Origin: an uncultured Verrucomicrobiota bacterium
Lineage (GTDB): Bacteria > Verrucomicrobiota > Kiritimatiellia > RFP12 > UBA1067
Reading direction: 5' to 3'
NCBI GenBank assembly: GCA_946628745.1
Contig: CAMOXA010000056.1
Span: forward strand, 1-8,373
DNA length: 8,373 bases
The position numbers and the translations under genes are program-made. Within the stretch, counting starts at the first letter, position 1. Each line of letters opens with the position of its first letter. Of the stretch, positions 1 to 7,405 are shown piece after piece. The notes below the pieces were generated by a model that ran no database searches, had not been told where the DNA came from, and saw nothing but the letters and a program-made list of their open reading frames with translations.

Positions 1-1
1 G

Positions 2-1330
2 GGGAAGGTGTTCGAGTGCGACGGCCACGAGTACGACCAGATAGACCGCGTCTTCCGCCGCGCGATGAAGGTCGCCGGGGCGCCTGCGCTGGTCATCGCC
101 AAGACCCACATCGGCAACGGCGCGCCGAACAAGCACGATTCGAGCGGGTGCCACGGTTCGCCGCTCGGCGCAGAAGAGACGAAGGCGATGAAAACCGCTT
201 TGGGCTTCGATCCCGACAAGGATTTCTTCGTGCCCGAAGAGGTGTACGCCATGTTCTCCGAACGCGCCGGCGCGATGCACAGGCTCGCCAAGCGTTGGCG
301 CCGCCAGAATCCCTCGATCACGGGCGAGACGGTCGAGCCTGACTACATGAAGCTCGTCGCGGCGCTCCCCAAGTACGAAGTCGGTTCTTCGCACGCCACT
401 CGCAACGTCTGCGGAGAGGTCCTGAACGCGCTGGCGCCTGTCGTCCCCGAACTGGTCGGCGGCTCTGCGGACCTCGCCCCGAGCAACAAGACCTACATGA
501 AGGGCATGGGCGATATCGGGCCCGGTTCTTTCGACGGCCGCAACATACACTACGGCATCCGCGAACTCGCCATGGCCGCGATGGCGAACGGCTTTACGGC
601 TTTTGGCGGCTGGCGCGGATACGGCGCGACATTCTTCGTGTTCAGCGACTATACGCGCCCGGCCCTGCGCCTCGCGGCGTTGATGAGGCTGCCGACCCTG
701 TTCTTCTTCTCGCACGACAGTTTCTACGTCGGCGAAGACGGCCCGACGCACGAGCCGGTCGAACAGCTCGCGGCGCTCAGAACGATGCCGGGAGTGGTTT
801 CGTACCGTCCGGCGGACGCGACGGAGACGGCTTACGCGATAGTCGAGATGCTGATGGACATCAAGCGTCCGACATGCCTGCTCACGACGCGGCAGAACTT
901 GCCGACGCTGCCCGGCGTCAGGCACGAGGGTGTCGCGAGGGGTGCGTATGTGATTTTCGAGTCTGGATCGCAGGGCATGGACACGGTCCTGTTCATCGCG
1001 TCCGGCTCCGAAGTGTCCCTCGCGATAGAGGCAGCGAAGAGGCTCGCCGCGGATGGAAAGTCCGTCAGAGTGGTTTCCATGCCCTCGATGGAACTTTTCC
1101 TTTCCCAGAAGGCGGAGTATCGCGATGCCGTCGCGCCGGAGCTGATGAAGCGCCGCGTGATCGTCGAGGCGGGCGTCCGCTTCGGTCTGGGCCGCTTCCG
1201 TCTCGCCCACAAGACGACCCGTTTCGTGACGATGGACCGCTTCGGAGAGTCCGCACCGTACAAGGTTCTCGCCGAAAAGTTCGGTTTCACGGTGGACAAC
1301 GTCTACAAGGTAGCGAAGGAAATCGCCTGA
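2..1330 (+). CDS. tkt: Transketolase, C-terminal two-thirds (5' end outside window)
   Basis: Transketolase is a thiamine-diphosphate enzyme that moves two-carbon ketol units between sugar phosphates in the non-oxidative pentose phosphate pathway, in the cytoplasm. The frame is open to the left edge and starts mid-protein (GKVFECDGHEYDQI), so the GTG at 8 is not the real start. About 440 of the roughly 660 residues usual for the family are present. The end of the first TPP-binding domain shows GAPNK followed by HGSPLG. The pyrimidine-binding domain has GGSADLAPSN (near 457-486), the catalytic Glu in GIRE (563-565), the cofactor-side FFVFSDYTRPALRLAAL, a conserved His at 713-715 and GEDGPTHEP (731-757). 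TRQNLP matches the phosphate-binding Arg segment, and the C-terminal domain is complete. The usual HDSIG is HDSFY here, a small variation. The stop lies one base before purB, indicating co-transcription. Identification is firm; only the N-terminus is unseen. Confidence 0.96.
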   Translation, partial: GKVFECDGHEYDQIDRVFRRAMKVAGAPALVIAKTHIGNGAPNKHDSSGCHGSPLGAEETKAMKTALGFDPDKDFFVPEEVYAMFSERAGAMHRLAKRWRRQNPSITGETVEPDYMKLVAALPKYEVGSSHATRNVCGEVLNALAPVVPELVGGSADLAPSNKTYMKGMGDIGPGSFDGRNIHYGIRELAMAAMANGFTAFGGWRGYGATFFVFSDYTRPALRLAALMRLPTLFFFSHDSFYVGEDGPTHEPVEQLAALRTMPGVVSYRPADATETAYAIVEMLMDIKRPTCLLTTRQNLPTLPGVRHEGVARGAYVIFESGSQGMDTVLFIASGSEVSLAIEAAKRLAADGKSVRVVSMPSMELFLSQKAEYRDAVAPELMKRRVIVEAGVRFGLGRFRLAHKTTRFVTMDRFGESAPYKVLAEKFGFTVDNVYKVAKEIA

Positions 1331-1331
1331 C

Positions 1332-2693
1332 ATGACATCCGAAACTCTGACGGCGGTCTCGCCGATTGACGGGCGCTATGCTTCGAAGTGCGCCGAACTA
1401 AGGGACGTGTTTTCGGAATACGGCCTCATAAAGCGCCGCGTACTCGTCGAGTGCGCCTGGCTGGAGGCGCTGTGCGACGCGAAGGAAATCGCGGAGTGCA
1501 AGGCGCTTTCGGCCGCGGAGCGCAAGGCTCTCAAGGCGATTGCCGCCGGAGTTTCGCTTGAAGACGCCGCGCGCGTGAAGGAAATCGAGCGCACGACGAA
1601 CCACGATGTCAAGGCGATAGAGTATTTTCTCAAGGAGAAGGTCAAGGGCACGCCGCTCGAAAGCCGCTCGGAGTTCATCCACTTCGCGTGCACGTCGGAA
1701 GACATCAACAACATGTCGCACGCTTTGATGCTGCGCGACGGAAAGGCCGTGCTGCGCGCGGCGATGGATGAACTGACGGCGAAAGTCTCGCAGATGGCGA
1801 AGGACTGGGCGAAGGTTCCCATGCTTGCCCACACGCACGGTCAGCCCGCCTCGCCGACCACGATAGGCAAGGAGCTCGCCGTCGTGTCGGCCCGTCTGCG
1901 GCGGCAGGCGGCGGAAATCGACCGTCTCGTCATGCCGGCGAAAATGAACGGCGCGGTCGGCAATTTCAACGCGCATCTTTCGGCGTATCCGAAGACTGAC
2001 TGGGAGAAGCTCTCGCGCAAAGTCATCGAGTCGCTCGGCCTCAGGCAGAACCGCCTCACGACCCAGATCGAGTCGCATGACGGCATAGCGGAGCTTTTCG
2101 ACGCCATATGCCGGTGGAACTCCGTTCTGCTGGATTTCGACCGCGACGTGTGGATGTACGTCTCGATGGGCTATTTCAAGCAGCGCACCGTGAAGGGCGA
2201 GATCGGCTCCTCCACCATGCCGCACAAGGTCAACCCGATCGACTTCGAGAATTCTGAAGGCAATCTCGGTCTCGCCAACGCCGTGATGGGATATATGGCG
2301 CGCAAGCTGCCGGTTTCCCGCATGCAACGGGACCTTACCGATTCCACGACGTTGCGCAACATGGGGGTCGGCTTCGGCTATACTCTCATAGCGATTCGCG
2401 CAACGATCAAAGGTCTCGGGAAGCTCGAGTTGAACGAAGAGCGTCTCGAGGCTGATCTCGACGCGAACTGGGAGGTTCTCGCCGAGCCGATCCAGACCGT
2501 AATGCGCAAGGTCGGCATGGACCGTCCGTACGAAAGATTGAAGGAGCTGACGCGCGGCCGCCGCGTAAACGCCGCGATCATGCGCGACTTCATAGAGGCG
2601 CTGCCGCTGCCGGCGGAAGACAAGGCCCGGCTGAAGAAGCTCACGCCGGCCACTTACGTCGGGCTCGCCGCGAAGTTGGCGAAACTGGGTTGA
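1332..2693 (+). CDS. purB: Adenylosuccinate lyase, E. coli PurB type
   Basis: This enzyme cleaves fumarate from SAICAR and from adenylosuccinate, serving both IMP synthesis and the IMP-to-AMP branch. It acts as a cytoplasmic tetramer. The 453 residues match the E. coli-type PurB (about 456) rather than the shorter Bacillus type, and the N-terminus (LTAVSPIDGRYASK) is characteristic of that type. Visible motifs are TSEDINN (about 121-127), the catalytic His of THGQPA at H169 (E. coli H171), and the flexible catalytic-loop signature SSTMPHKVNPIDFENSEGN with the catalytic Ser at S294 (E. coli S295). The ATG at 1332 is one base after the transketolase stop. A purine-rich AAGGA inside the end of tkt, about 11 bases upstream, is the likely ribosome site, suggesting translational coupling. 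A long antisense ORF across this gene is a composition artefact. No oddity was seen in the enzyme. Confidence 0.97.
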   Translation: MTSETLTAVSPIDGRYASKCAELRDVFSEYGLIKRRVLVECAWLEALCDAKEIAECKALSAAERKALKAIAAGVSLEDAARVKEIERTTNHDVKAIEYFLKEKVKGTPLESRSEFIHFACTSEDINNMSHALMLRDGKAVLRAAMDELTAKVSQMAKDWAKVPMLAHTHGQPASPTTIGKELAVVSARLRRQAAEIDRLVMPAKMNGAVGNFNAHLSAYPKTDWEKLSRKVIESLGLRQNRLTTQIESHDGIAELFDAICRWNSVLLDFDRDVWMYVSMGYFKQRTVKGEIGSSTMPHKVNPIDFENSEGNLGLANAVMGYMARKLPVSRMQRDLTDSTTLRNMGVGFGYTLIAIRATIKGLGKLELNEERLEADLDANWEVLAEPIQTVMRKVGMDRPYERLKELTRGRRVNAAIMRDFIEALPLPAEDKARLKKLTPATYVGLAAKLAKLG

Positions 2694-2718
2694 TCGCGAG
2701 ACGCGGGGGAGATACGAA

Positions 2719-3660
2719 ATGTTCGTCAGATTCACAAAGAAAGACGGTACGCTTGTCTGGCTCAACGCCAATCTTATCGTCACCATAGAAGCCGTTCGCA
2801 ACGGCGGCGCGATAGTCGTGCCCGTGGGCGACGGCCTGGATTACGAAGTGCGCGAATCGGTCGAGACCATCATACCAATGATCGAGGACGCCCAGAGCGA
2901 CATGGCGCTCGTGCCGGTTCCTACCAGGGATGCGCTGGTGCCATCGCTGGGGACGGTCGCGGCGGAGCGCCGGGAAGAGGCCGAGGCGGAAGACGAACGG
3001 CGGCAGAAGCAAGCCTCCAAATCGCGGCAAAGCCATTCGCATAGGCAAGGACGGGCCAAAAAGCAAGAGCAGACGCAGACCCAGGACGAAAAGCCCGAGG
3101 CCGCCGCACCCGAGCAGGAAGCGGCACCCGAGGCCGCCGCGCCCGAGCCGGAAGCGGACGCGCAGGGCGGACAGGTCCAGGAAAACGGACCTCTGGCCGA
3201 GGCCGAGCCGGCGGAGCAGCCGTCATTTGAAGAACCTGCCGTGGTGCAGGCCGACAGCCAGCCGGAAACGACAGAGGCGGAATCCGCAAACGCGGTGGCG
3301 GCCGTTGCATCCATCAAGGCCGAGATAGAAAAAGCCGCGGAAGCGGCCGATCCAAAGCCCGCCAAGCGTGTGCGGAGGGAAAAACCGAAGCTTGCGCCAG
3401 CGGGAACGCCCGCGACGGCCGGCGAGCGCAAACTCCCAGTGCGACGCCGCACATCGCGGCGCACGCCGCTCGAAATGTCGGCCGAGGACATCGACCGTCT
3501 TCGATCGATGGCGCCTCGCACGGTCAAGCGTGTAATCAACTCGCTCAAGTCCGGGTTCAAAGTGTCCGATTCCGAGGCGACAGTCCGCGCTCTTATAGAA
3601 AACAACATAATCGAGGCAGACGAAAACGGACGTGTAACGTGGCTGCCGGTAAACGGTTGA
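2719..3660 (+). CDS. FlbD-like N-terminus, disordered linker and C-terminal helical domain; function unknown
   Basis: I do not recognise this 313-aa protein as a whole. Residues 1-60 resemble the small flagellar-associated FlbD/SwrD family: a short strand, a Leu-Asn-Ala-(Asn/Asp)-Leu-Ile core (here WLNANLIVTIEA), then a YxVRESVETI segment. Free-standing FlbD is only about 60-75 aa. Residues about 65-215 are low-complexity and rich in Ala, Glu, Pro and Gln, with a near-perfect 11-residue tandem duplication (nt 3094-3159). A basic stretch follows (KRVRREKPK, then RRRTSRRTP). Residues about 253-313 look folded: three helices, then a hairpin-like IIEADENGRVTWL, which suggests a winged-helix nucleic-acid-binding fold by eye. 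No signal peptide or membrane segment is seen. The start is supported by GGGGGAGA upstream of ATG and 25 bp of spacing from purB. No flagellar genes lie nearby, so a motility role is not supported by context. It could be a nucleoid- or RNA-associated regulator, but this is inference. Confidence 0.8.
   Translation: MFVRFTKKDGTLVWLNANLIVTIEAVRNGGAIVVPVGDGLDYEVRESVETIIPMIEDAQSDMALVPVPTRDALVPSLGTVAAERREEAEAEDERRQKQASKSRQSHSHRQGRAKKQEQTQTQDEKPEAAAPEQEAAPEAAAPEPEADAQGGQVQENGPLAEAEPAEQPSFEEPAVVQADSQPETTEAESANAVAAVASIKAEIEKAAEAADPKPAKRVRREKPKLAPAGTPATAGERKLPVRRRTSRRTPLEMSAEDIDRLRSMAPRTVKRVINSLKSGFKVSDSEATVRALIENNIIEADENGRVTWLPVNG
3094..3159 (+). repeat. In-frame 33-bp tandem duplication in the linker
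   Basis: Two adjacent 33-bp units (3094-3126 and 3127-3159) differ at about four positions and encode PEAAAPEQEAA then PEAAAPEPEAD. The unit is a multiple of three and keeps the frame. It reads as a recent slippage expansion within the disordered linker of the FlbD-like fusion protein. Linker length is therefore likely to vary between strains. Confidence 0.8.
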
Positions 3661-3662
3661 CG

Positions 3663-3697
3663 CGCAGCCCGGTTGAACCTGACGCCTGCCGGCTGCG
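3663..3697 (+). terminator. Hairpin between the FlbD-like gene and the ABC operon; weak terminator or attenuator
   Basis: CGCAGCC (3663-3669) pairs perfectly with GGCTGCG (3691-3697). The stem can lengthen by about three pairs if C3670 bulges. Only three T residues follow before AAC, so it is a poor intrinsic terminator. It starts three bases after the preceding stop codon and ends 13 bases before the Shine-Dalgarno of the ATPase gene. Partial read-through, or an mRNA-processing or stability hairpin, fits at least as well as full termination. Confidence 0.3.
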
Positions 3698-3709
3698 TTT
3701 AACATCTTG

Positions 3710-3715
3710 AAGGAG
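3710..3715 (+). promoter_or_regulatory. Shine-Dalgarno of the ABC ATPase gene
   Basis: AAGGAG sits six bases upstream of the ATG at 3722. This is a near-ideal ribosome-binding site and fixes the ATPase start. It is the strongest such site on the + strand of this window, so the ABC operon is probably translated efficiently and independently of the gene before it. Confidence 0.8.
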
Positions 3716-3721
3716 ATTTAA

Positions 3722-4435
3722 ATGAAAGCACTTGAAGCGGCCGGCGTCTGCAAAAGGTACGGTAGCCGCGAAGTCCTGAAAAACTTCGCGCTGTCTGTCG
3801 AAGAGGGAGGTTTCGAAGCCCTTATGGGGCCGAGCGGCAGCGGGAAGTCGACGTTCCTGCATCTCGCGGCGGGACTTCTCGTTGTCGACGCAGGCGAGAT
3901 TCATGTCGGCGGGGCAGATGTTACGAAGATGTCCGACTTCGAGGCGGCGAAATTCCGCCGCCGTCATGTCGGCGTCGTGTTCCAGGCGTTCAATCTGCTG
4001 TCGGACAAGTCGGTCAGGGATAATATCCTTCTTCCCGTGAGGCTTGACGGCGCCAGACCCGACGAAGCGAGGTTCGACAGCCTTGTCGACGTTCTCGGTC
4101 TCGCGGACAAGATCCATTCAAAGAGCGAGGAACTTTCCGGCGGCGAGCAGCAGCGGGTGGCGATTGCACGCGCTCTGATGGCCCGGCCGGACGTGGTGCT
4201 GGCCGACGAGCCGACAGGCAATCTCGACGCGGATTCCGCCAAGGGCATATGCGAACTTTTGAAGCGGCTCAATGCGACGGAGCGCAGCGCCATTTTGACG
4301 GTCACGCACGATCCCGTTGTAGCCGCATCCGCGAAGCGAGTCCATTTTCTCAAGGACGGGGCGATTGCCGCGACGCATGAAACGCTCGGCGACCCGCAGC
4401 TGGTCTCGAAACTCTATCTGGAGTGCTTCAAGTGA
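3722..4435 (+). CDS. ABC exporter ATP-binding subunit, LolD/MacB/YbbA type
   Basis: This 237-aa nucleotide-binding subunit hydrolyses ATP on the cytoplasmic face to drive the FtsX-type permease encoded next. All ABC motifs are intact: Walker A GPSGSGKS (36-43), Q-loop Q88 in VVFQAFNLL, signature LSGGEQQ (138-144), Walker B VVLADE (158-163), D-loop NLD (167-169) and switch His H196. The FQxFNLL and ADEPTGNLD wording is typical of the LolD/MacB/YbbA (o228) branch, which pairs with mechanotransmission-type permeases rather than classic substrate channels. The start at 3722 has a strong AAGGAG six bases upstream. The stop overlaps the permease GTG start (GTGA), so translation is coupled. The substrate cannot be read from the sequence. 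Candidates in this family include lipoproteins, peptides, antibiotics and cell-wall enzyme regulation. No periplasmic adaptor or outer-membrane channel gene is adjacent. Confidence 0.93.
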   Translation: MKALEAAGVCKRYGSREVLKNFALSVEEGGFEALMGPSGSGKSTFLHLAAGLLVVDAGEIHVGGADVTKMSDFEAAKFRRRHVGVVFQAFNLLSDKSVRDNILLPVRLDGARPDEARFDSLVDVLGLADKIHSKSEELSGGEQQRVAIARALMARPDVVLADEPTGNLDADSAKGICELLKRLNATERSAILTVTHDPVVAASAKRVHFLKDGAIAATHETLGDPQLVSKLYLECFK

Positions 4436-6639
4436 AGACTCGCCATGTCTGCGCGGTGTTCGGGATAGCGGTTGCCGTCGGAACCGTGGTTTTCATGCGT
4501 TCGCTTGTCGCGTCCAACGACGCGCAGTCGCTGGTTGTCGCCAGACGCCTTCTTCAGGAGCTCCCGGTGGATGCAGGAGCGCCTGTCGCGCGACTGTCGC
4601 TCGACTACCGCCCGGGAGGCCGTGTCATGCAAGGTCCGCCGATTATGGCCACGCTTGCGGTTAAAGACGGGATCGACGGTGTTCTTGTCGCGAAGTCGCT
4701 TATGGCTCAGCGCCATTTGCCGCCGCCGGCGGCAGGCGAGGAGTTGACGCTGGTCGGGCGGCGCGGCGCTTATAAAGTGAAAGTCGCGGGTGTTTTGGAT
4801 TGGGATCGCCCGGCCAGAGGCTATCCGAACATGTTCGTTCCTCAATCCGTCGCCGACGGGATCGCAGAAGAGTGGACGCCTTTCGAGGCGGTTTCGGCCG
4901 AAGACATGGCGCCTGCGTTCATGAGTGACGCCGGGCGCAACTTCGACAGGGCCAAGGCTCTCTTGATATGGGCCGCGGCGCTTACGGCGCTGGCGCTGCT
5001 GGTCAATTCGCTTTTTTTGTCTGTAGAGGCAAAGCGCCGCGACATAGCCATATTGCGCATGGTAGGCATGACGCGCGGCGGGGTCGTCAAGCGCGTCTTT
5101 CTTGAGGCTTCGGCGCTTGCAGGCGCAGGCTGGGCCGCAGGCGCGGCGTTCGCGGTCCTGGCGCTTGCCGCATACACAGCCTGCGATCCGGCGCTGTTCC
5201 CGGCGGGATATGCAGTGTCGCGCGGGTCGCTCGCGGCGACCGCCGCGGCCACGCCGGTTGTCGCGCTCGCAGCCGCGCTCCTCGCCCTGCGGCCGGCTCT
5301 CGAAGTAAGGCCCCTCGAAGCGTCGAGCGCGCATCATCCCAGGAAGCGGCACTTCGGCATGATGCTTTCGTTCGCATTCGGTTTCGGCGCTTTCGCCGCA
5401 GTCGAGGTGTGGGGTTCGTCCCTGATGAGCTCGTTCGTTCCTTCGCCGGAATGGCCGGACGCGATAGTGTCGGTTCTGCCGGGCGGAGTCTCCAGCTTCG
5501 ACATAGAGAAACTCTCGTCCATCGACGGTGTAAGACGCATCGCCGAACTGCAGCCTCTACAGGTAAATCTGTCGCCGCTGGAAGAAATGCCGGGTTTCGG
5601 CGGAAGCGCCGCCGGGCAGGGCCGCGGCGGCAAGCAGTACCGCAACGCGCTCCTTCTGGCGAGCGACTGGCTGCCGGACTTCCGCTTCACATCGGGCAGT
5701 CGCGAGGAGGCCGAGAAAGCGCTCGCCGAAGGAGACAACTGCGTCATCACCGAAATGATGGCCCGCGCGCATGGCTGGCGGATGGGCGACAGTGTGGCGC
5801 TTGATTGCGGACGCGACTTCAAAATGCAGCTGAAGATCGCCGGAATAGTCGACCTGAACTGGCATATGGTAACAAGCAGGGGTCTCGTGCGAGGTCTGAA
5901 CAGAATGCCGGTCAATACAGACGGACCGGTCTTCGTCGGCTTCGACACGATTGCCGCGGCGGACATGCGTCCGCAGCATTATGTACCCATGACGCATCTG
6001 TGGCTTTCGTACGACGAAGACTTTCTCGCCAGCAACGGAGTCTTCGGCGCCGGACGCATCGTCGAGCGCGAAATCGTCGAAGCGCTTGGCGGCGCGTACA
6101 CGTGCGACGACAGCGGCGAAGTCCGCGGCAACACCGTACGCCTGCATTCGCGCGATGAAATAGCGGACGGGACGCTGGCGCACGGCGTGGACATAATCGG
6201 CTCGATGGCGCGCGTCCCGTTCATATTCATAGCGGTGATTTCGCTTGGATTCGTCGCGATGGTGACGGCAAGCGCCGACTCGCGCAGCCGCGAGTTCGCG
6301 GTGATGCGCGCCGTCGGTGCAACCCGTCTGCAACTGGCCGGAGTGCTCGCGCGGGAGGCTTTGAAAGTAGCTTCGGCCGGAATCGTCATGGGACTGGCAG
6401 GCGGATCGCTCGCGGGATGGCTTTTCACATTCGCCACACGAAAGGTCATGGCCAACTGGGGCCTCCCGGCGAGCTTCGCCGTGCCGGTGCGGACGCTTGC
6501 CGCCGGCGCGGCGCTTGCGGTGGTTTTTGCGCTTGCGGTGGCGGTTCCTGCCGCTCTCGCAGTCGTATCGCGCATGACCCGCCGCCGTCAGGCTAGAGGA
6601 TCTCGATCTTCTTCGCCTGCGTTTCAGGGCGTTTCCTGA
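4432..6639 (+). CDS. ABC transporter permease with two FtsX-type membrane blocks
   Basis: This inner-membrane protein of about 735 residues is the partner of the ATPase just upstream. I chose GTG 4432 because it overlaps the ATPase stop and gives a short basic N-terminus (MKTRH) before the first membrane helix; GTG 4423 is also possible. Predicted layout: TM1 at about 6-24; an extracytoplasmic domain to about 170; TM2 at 176-196, with the conserved cytoplasmic (A/V)xRMVGMTR coupling segment near 207-214; TM3 at about 225-252; TM4 at about 263-285; TM5 at about 308-330; a second large extracytoplasmic domain to about 585; TM6 at 595-615, with VMRAVGATR near 624-632; TM7 at about 645-668; TM8 at about 684-710. 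The two blocks resemble YbbP-like permeases more than the four-helix MacB or LolC/E. The last 15 or so codons (a Ser/Arg-rich tail) overlap the convergent hsp20 gene. Substrate unknown. Confidence 0.9.
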   Translation: MKTRHVCAVFGIAVAVGTVVFMRSLVASNDAQSLVVARRLLQELPVDAGAPVARLSLDYRPGGRVMQGPPIMATLAVKDGIDGVLVAKSLMAQRHLPPPAAGEELTLVGRRGAYKVKVAGVLDWDRPARGYPNMFVPQSVADGIAEEWTPFEAVSAEDMAPAFMSDAGRNFDRAKALLIWAAALTALALLVNSLFLSVEAKRRDIAILRMVGMTRGGVVKRVFLEASALAGAGWAAGAAFAVLALAAYTACDPALFPAGYAVSRGSLAATAAATPVVALAAALLALRPALEVRPLEASSAHHPRKRHFGMMLSFAFGFGAFAAVEVWGSSLMSSFVPSPEWPDAIVSVLPGGVSSFDIEKLSSIDGVRRIAELQPLQVNLSPLEEMPGFGGSAAGQGRGGKQYRNALLLASDWLPDFRFTSGSREEAEKALAEGDNCVITEMMARAHGWRMGDSVALDCGRDFKMQLKIAGIVDLNWHMVTSRGLVRGLNRMPVNTDGPVFVGFDTIAAADMRPQHYVPMTHLWLSYDEDFLASNGVFGAGRIVEREIVEALGGAYTCDDSGEVRGNTVRLHSRDEIADGTLAHGVDIIGSMARVPFIFIAVISLGFVAMVTASADSRSREFAVMRAVGATRLQLAGVLAREALKVASAGIVMGLAGGSLAGWLFTFATRKVMANWGLPASFAVPVRTLAAGAALAVVFALAVAVPAALAVVSRMTRRRQARGSRSSSPAFQGVS

Positions 6640-6934
6640 TTACAATCGTCAGAACGCCGTTCTCGAGTTTCGCCGAGAGAGCTTTCGTGTCGGCCATTTC
6701 AGGCAGGTCGGCGCTGATGGCATAGTTGGTGTGCTCGAATTCAGTGACGATCTGCTTGAATCCCGCGGGATTCTGGTGCTTCGCGTGAGTCTTGAGAGTC
6801 AGAGTCTTGCCGTCCATCTTCAGATCGACGTCTTCCTTGCCGACTCCGGGAAGCTGCACCTTGAGTTCGTACTCCTCCGGCTTTTCGGTGAAAGTCGCAG
6901 CGGGGACTTCAAATTTATCTTCGTTCATTTTCAT
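6593..6934 (-). CDS. Small heat-shock protein, Hsp20/alpha-crystallin (distal gene of pair)
   Basis: This is an ATP-independent holdase chaperone that binds unfolding proteins in the cytoplasm. At up to 113 aa it is short: only about 14 residues precede the alpha-crystallin domain (about 15-100), against roughly 40 in many bacterial members. Domain hallmarks are the LPGVGKEDVDLKMDGKTLTL strand region and the signature AKLENGVLTI (NGVL at 92-95). The C-terminal I-x-I anchoring motif is I110-E-I112, two residues from the end. Two ATGs compete: 6934 (AAGGA seven bases upstream) and 6928 (AGGAG seven bases upstream), a difference of two residues. It follows the first hsp20 gene by 31 bp and should share its promoter. 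Its 3' end overlaps the convergent permease gene by 47 bp. The truncated N-terminal arm suggests smaller oligomers or co-assembly with the neighbour, which is inference. Confidence 0.93.
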   Translation of the reverse strand: MKMNEDKFEVPAATFTEKPEEYELKVQLPGVGKEDVDLKMDGKTLTLKTHAKHQNPAGFKQIVTEFEHTNYAISADLPEMADTKALSAKLENGVLTIVIRKRPETQAKKIEIL

Positions 6935-6965
6935 TCTCCTTTCCTTGTCTTGCCATTGCCTGTTG

Positions 6966-7364
6966 TCAGGCGATTGCGATTTTCTTGACGCCTTCGGCTT
7001 CTGCCTTGGGCAGTTCTATGCGCAGAATGCCGTTCTCGAACTTGGCATTCGCTTTGGCGGCGTCCACTCGGAAGGGCAGCTCGATGCGCCTGCTCCAGGC
7101 CGGAGAGTGAACAGTCTTGCCGTCTTCTGCAGGGGCCGGTTTGTCGGCGACGACAATCGCCTGCGCCTCCAGTGTGAGGTCAACAGTCTTTGCCGTCTTG
7201 CCCGGCAGCTGAATATCGACGATCATCGCGTTGTCGTCAAGAAACACGTTCACGGGCGGGAATCGCCCGGTGGCGCGTGCCCTCATGCTCCTGAAGACGT
7301 TTCCGCCGACGTTCAGCATGTCGTCCAGGAAGCTCCATGGATCCATATTCATCATTGTGTTCAT
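6966..7364 (-). CDS. Small heat-shock protein, Hsp20/alpha-crystallin (promoter-proximal gene of pair)
   Basis: This second ATP-independent holdase has 132 aa. I placed the start at the ATG ending at 7364, giving MNTMMNMDPWSFLDDML. AAAGGA lies just upstream of that codon, and the DPW...L N-terminus is typical of the family. A longer frame from GTG at 7397 would begin at the predicted transcription start and is unlikely. The N-terminal arm (1-35) includes a Met-rich stretch. The alpha-crystallin domain (about 36-118) begins PPVNVFLDDNAMIVDIQLPG and ends with the signature AKFENGILRIELPK (NGIL at 111-114). The C-terminal I-x-I motif is I129-A-I131. Tandem hsp20 pairs with divergent arms are common in bacteria and may form mixed oligomers. 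The upstream region carries a sigma-54-type promoter. Confidence 0.93.
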   Translation of the reverse strand: MNTMMNMDPWSFLDDMLNVGGNVFRSMRARATGRFPPVNVFLDDNAMIVDIQLPGKTAKTVDLTLEAQAIVVADKPAPAEDGKTVHSPAWSRRIELPFRVDAAKANAKFENGILRIELPKAEAEGVKKIAIA

Positions 7365-7380
7365 GTTCTTGTTCCTTTCT

Positions 7381-7394
7381 TTGTCGTTTGACAA
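7381..7394 (-). promoter_or_regulatory. Leader inverted repeat TTGTC-N4-GACAA upstream of hsp20
   Basis: Perfect 5-bp arms with a 4-base loop lie at the very start of the predicted hsp20 transcript, just before the Shine-Dalgarno. In RNA this would be a 5'-terminal stem-loop that leaves the ribosome site free, which could stabilise the message. In DNA it could be an operator half-site pair. The same arms recur at 7474-7493. The element is seen in the sequence; its role is inferred. Confidence 0.35.
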
Positions 7395-7405
7395 CACTAT
7401 GCATA

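Noticed and set aside
1398..2801. 467-aa ORF antisense to purB
   Set aside because: It is fully opposite a clear purB gene, is Arg/His-rich, has no recognisable motif and is a codon-bias shadow of the GC-rich sense frame.
2841..3608. 255-aa Ser/Ala/Cys-rich antisense ORF opposite the FlbD-like gene
   Set aside because: It mirrors the low-complexity linker. The composition is an artefact of the Ala/Glu/Pro repeats on the other strand.
3673..3705. Sigma-70 promoter (TTGAAC ... TTTAAC) before the ABC operon
   Set aside because: Each hexamer matches only about four of six positions, the spacing is 19 bp, and it overlaps the hairpin. Not convincing.
4414..5352. 312-aa antisense ORF across the permease
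   Set aside because: It is highly basic, low in hydrophobic core and without motifs. The sense strand encodes a well-formed FtsX permease.
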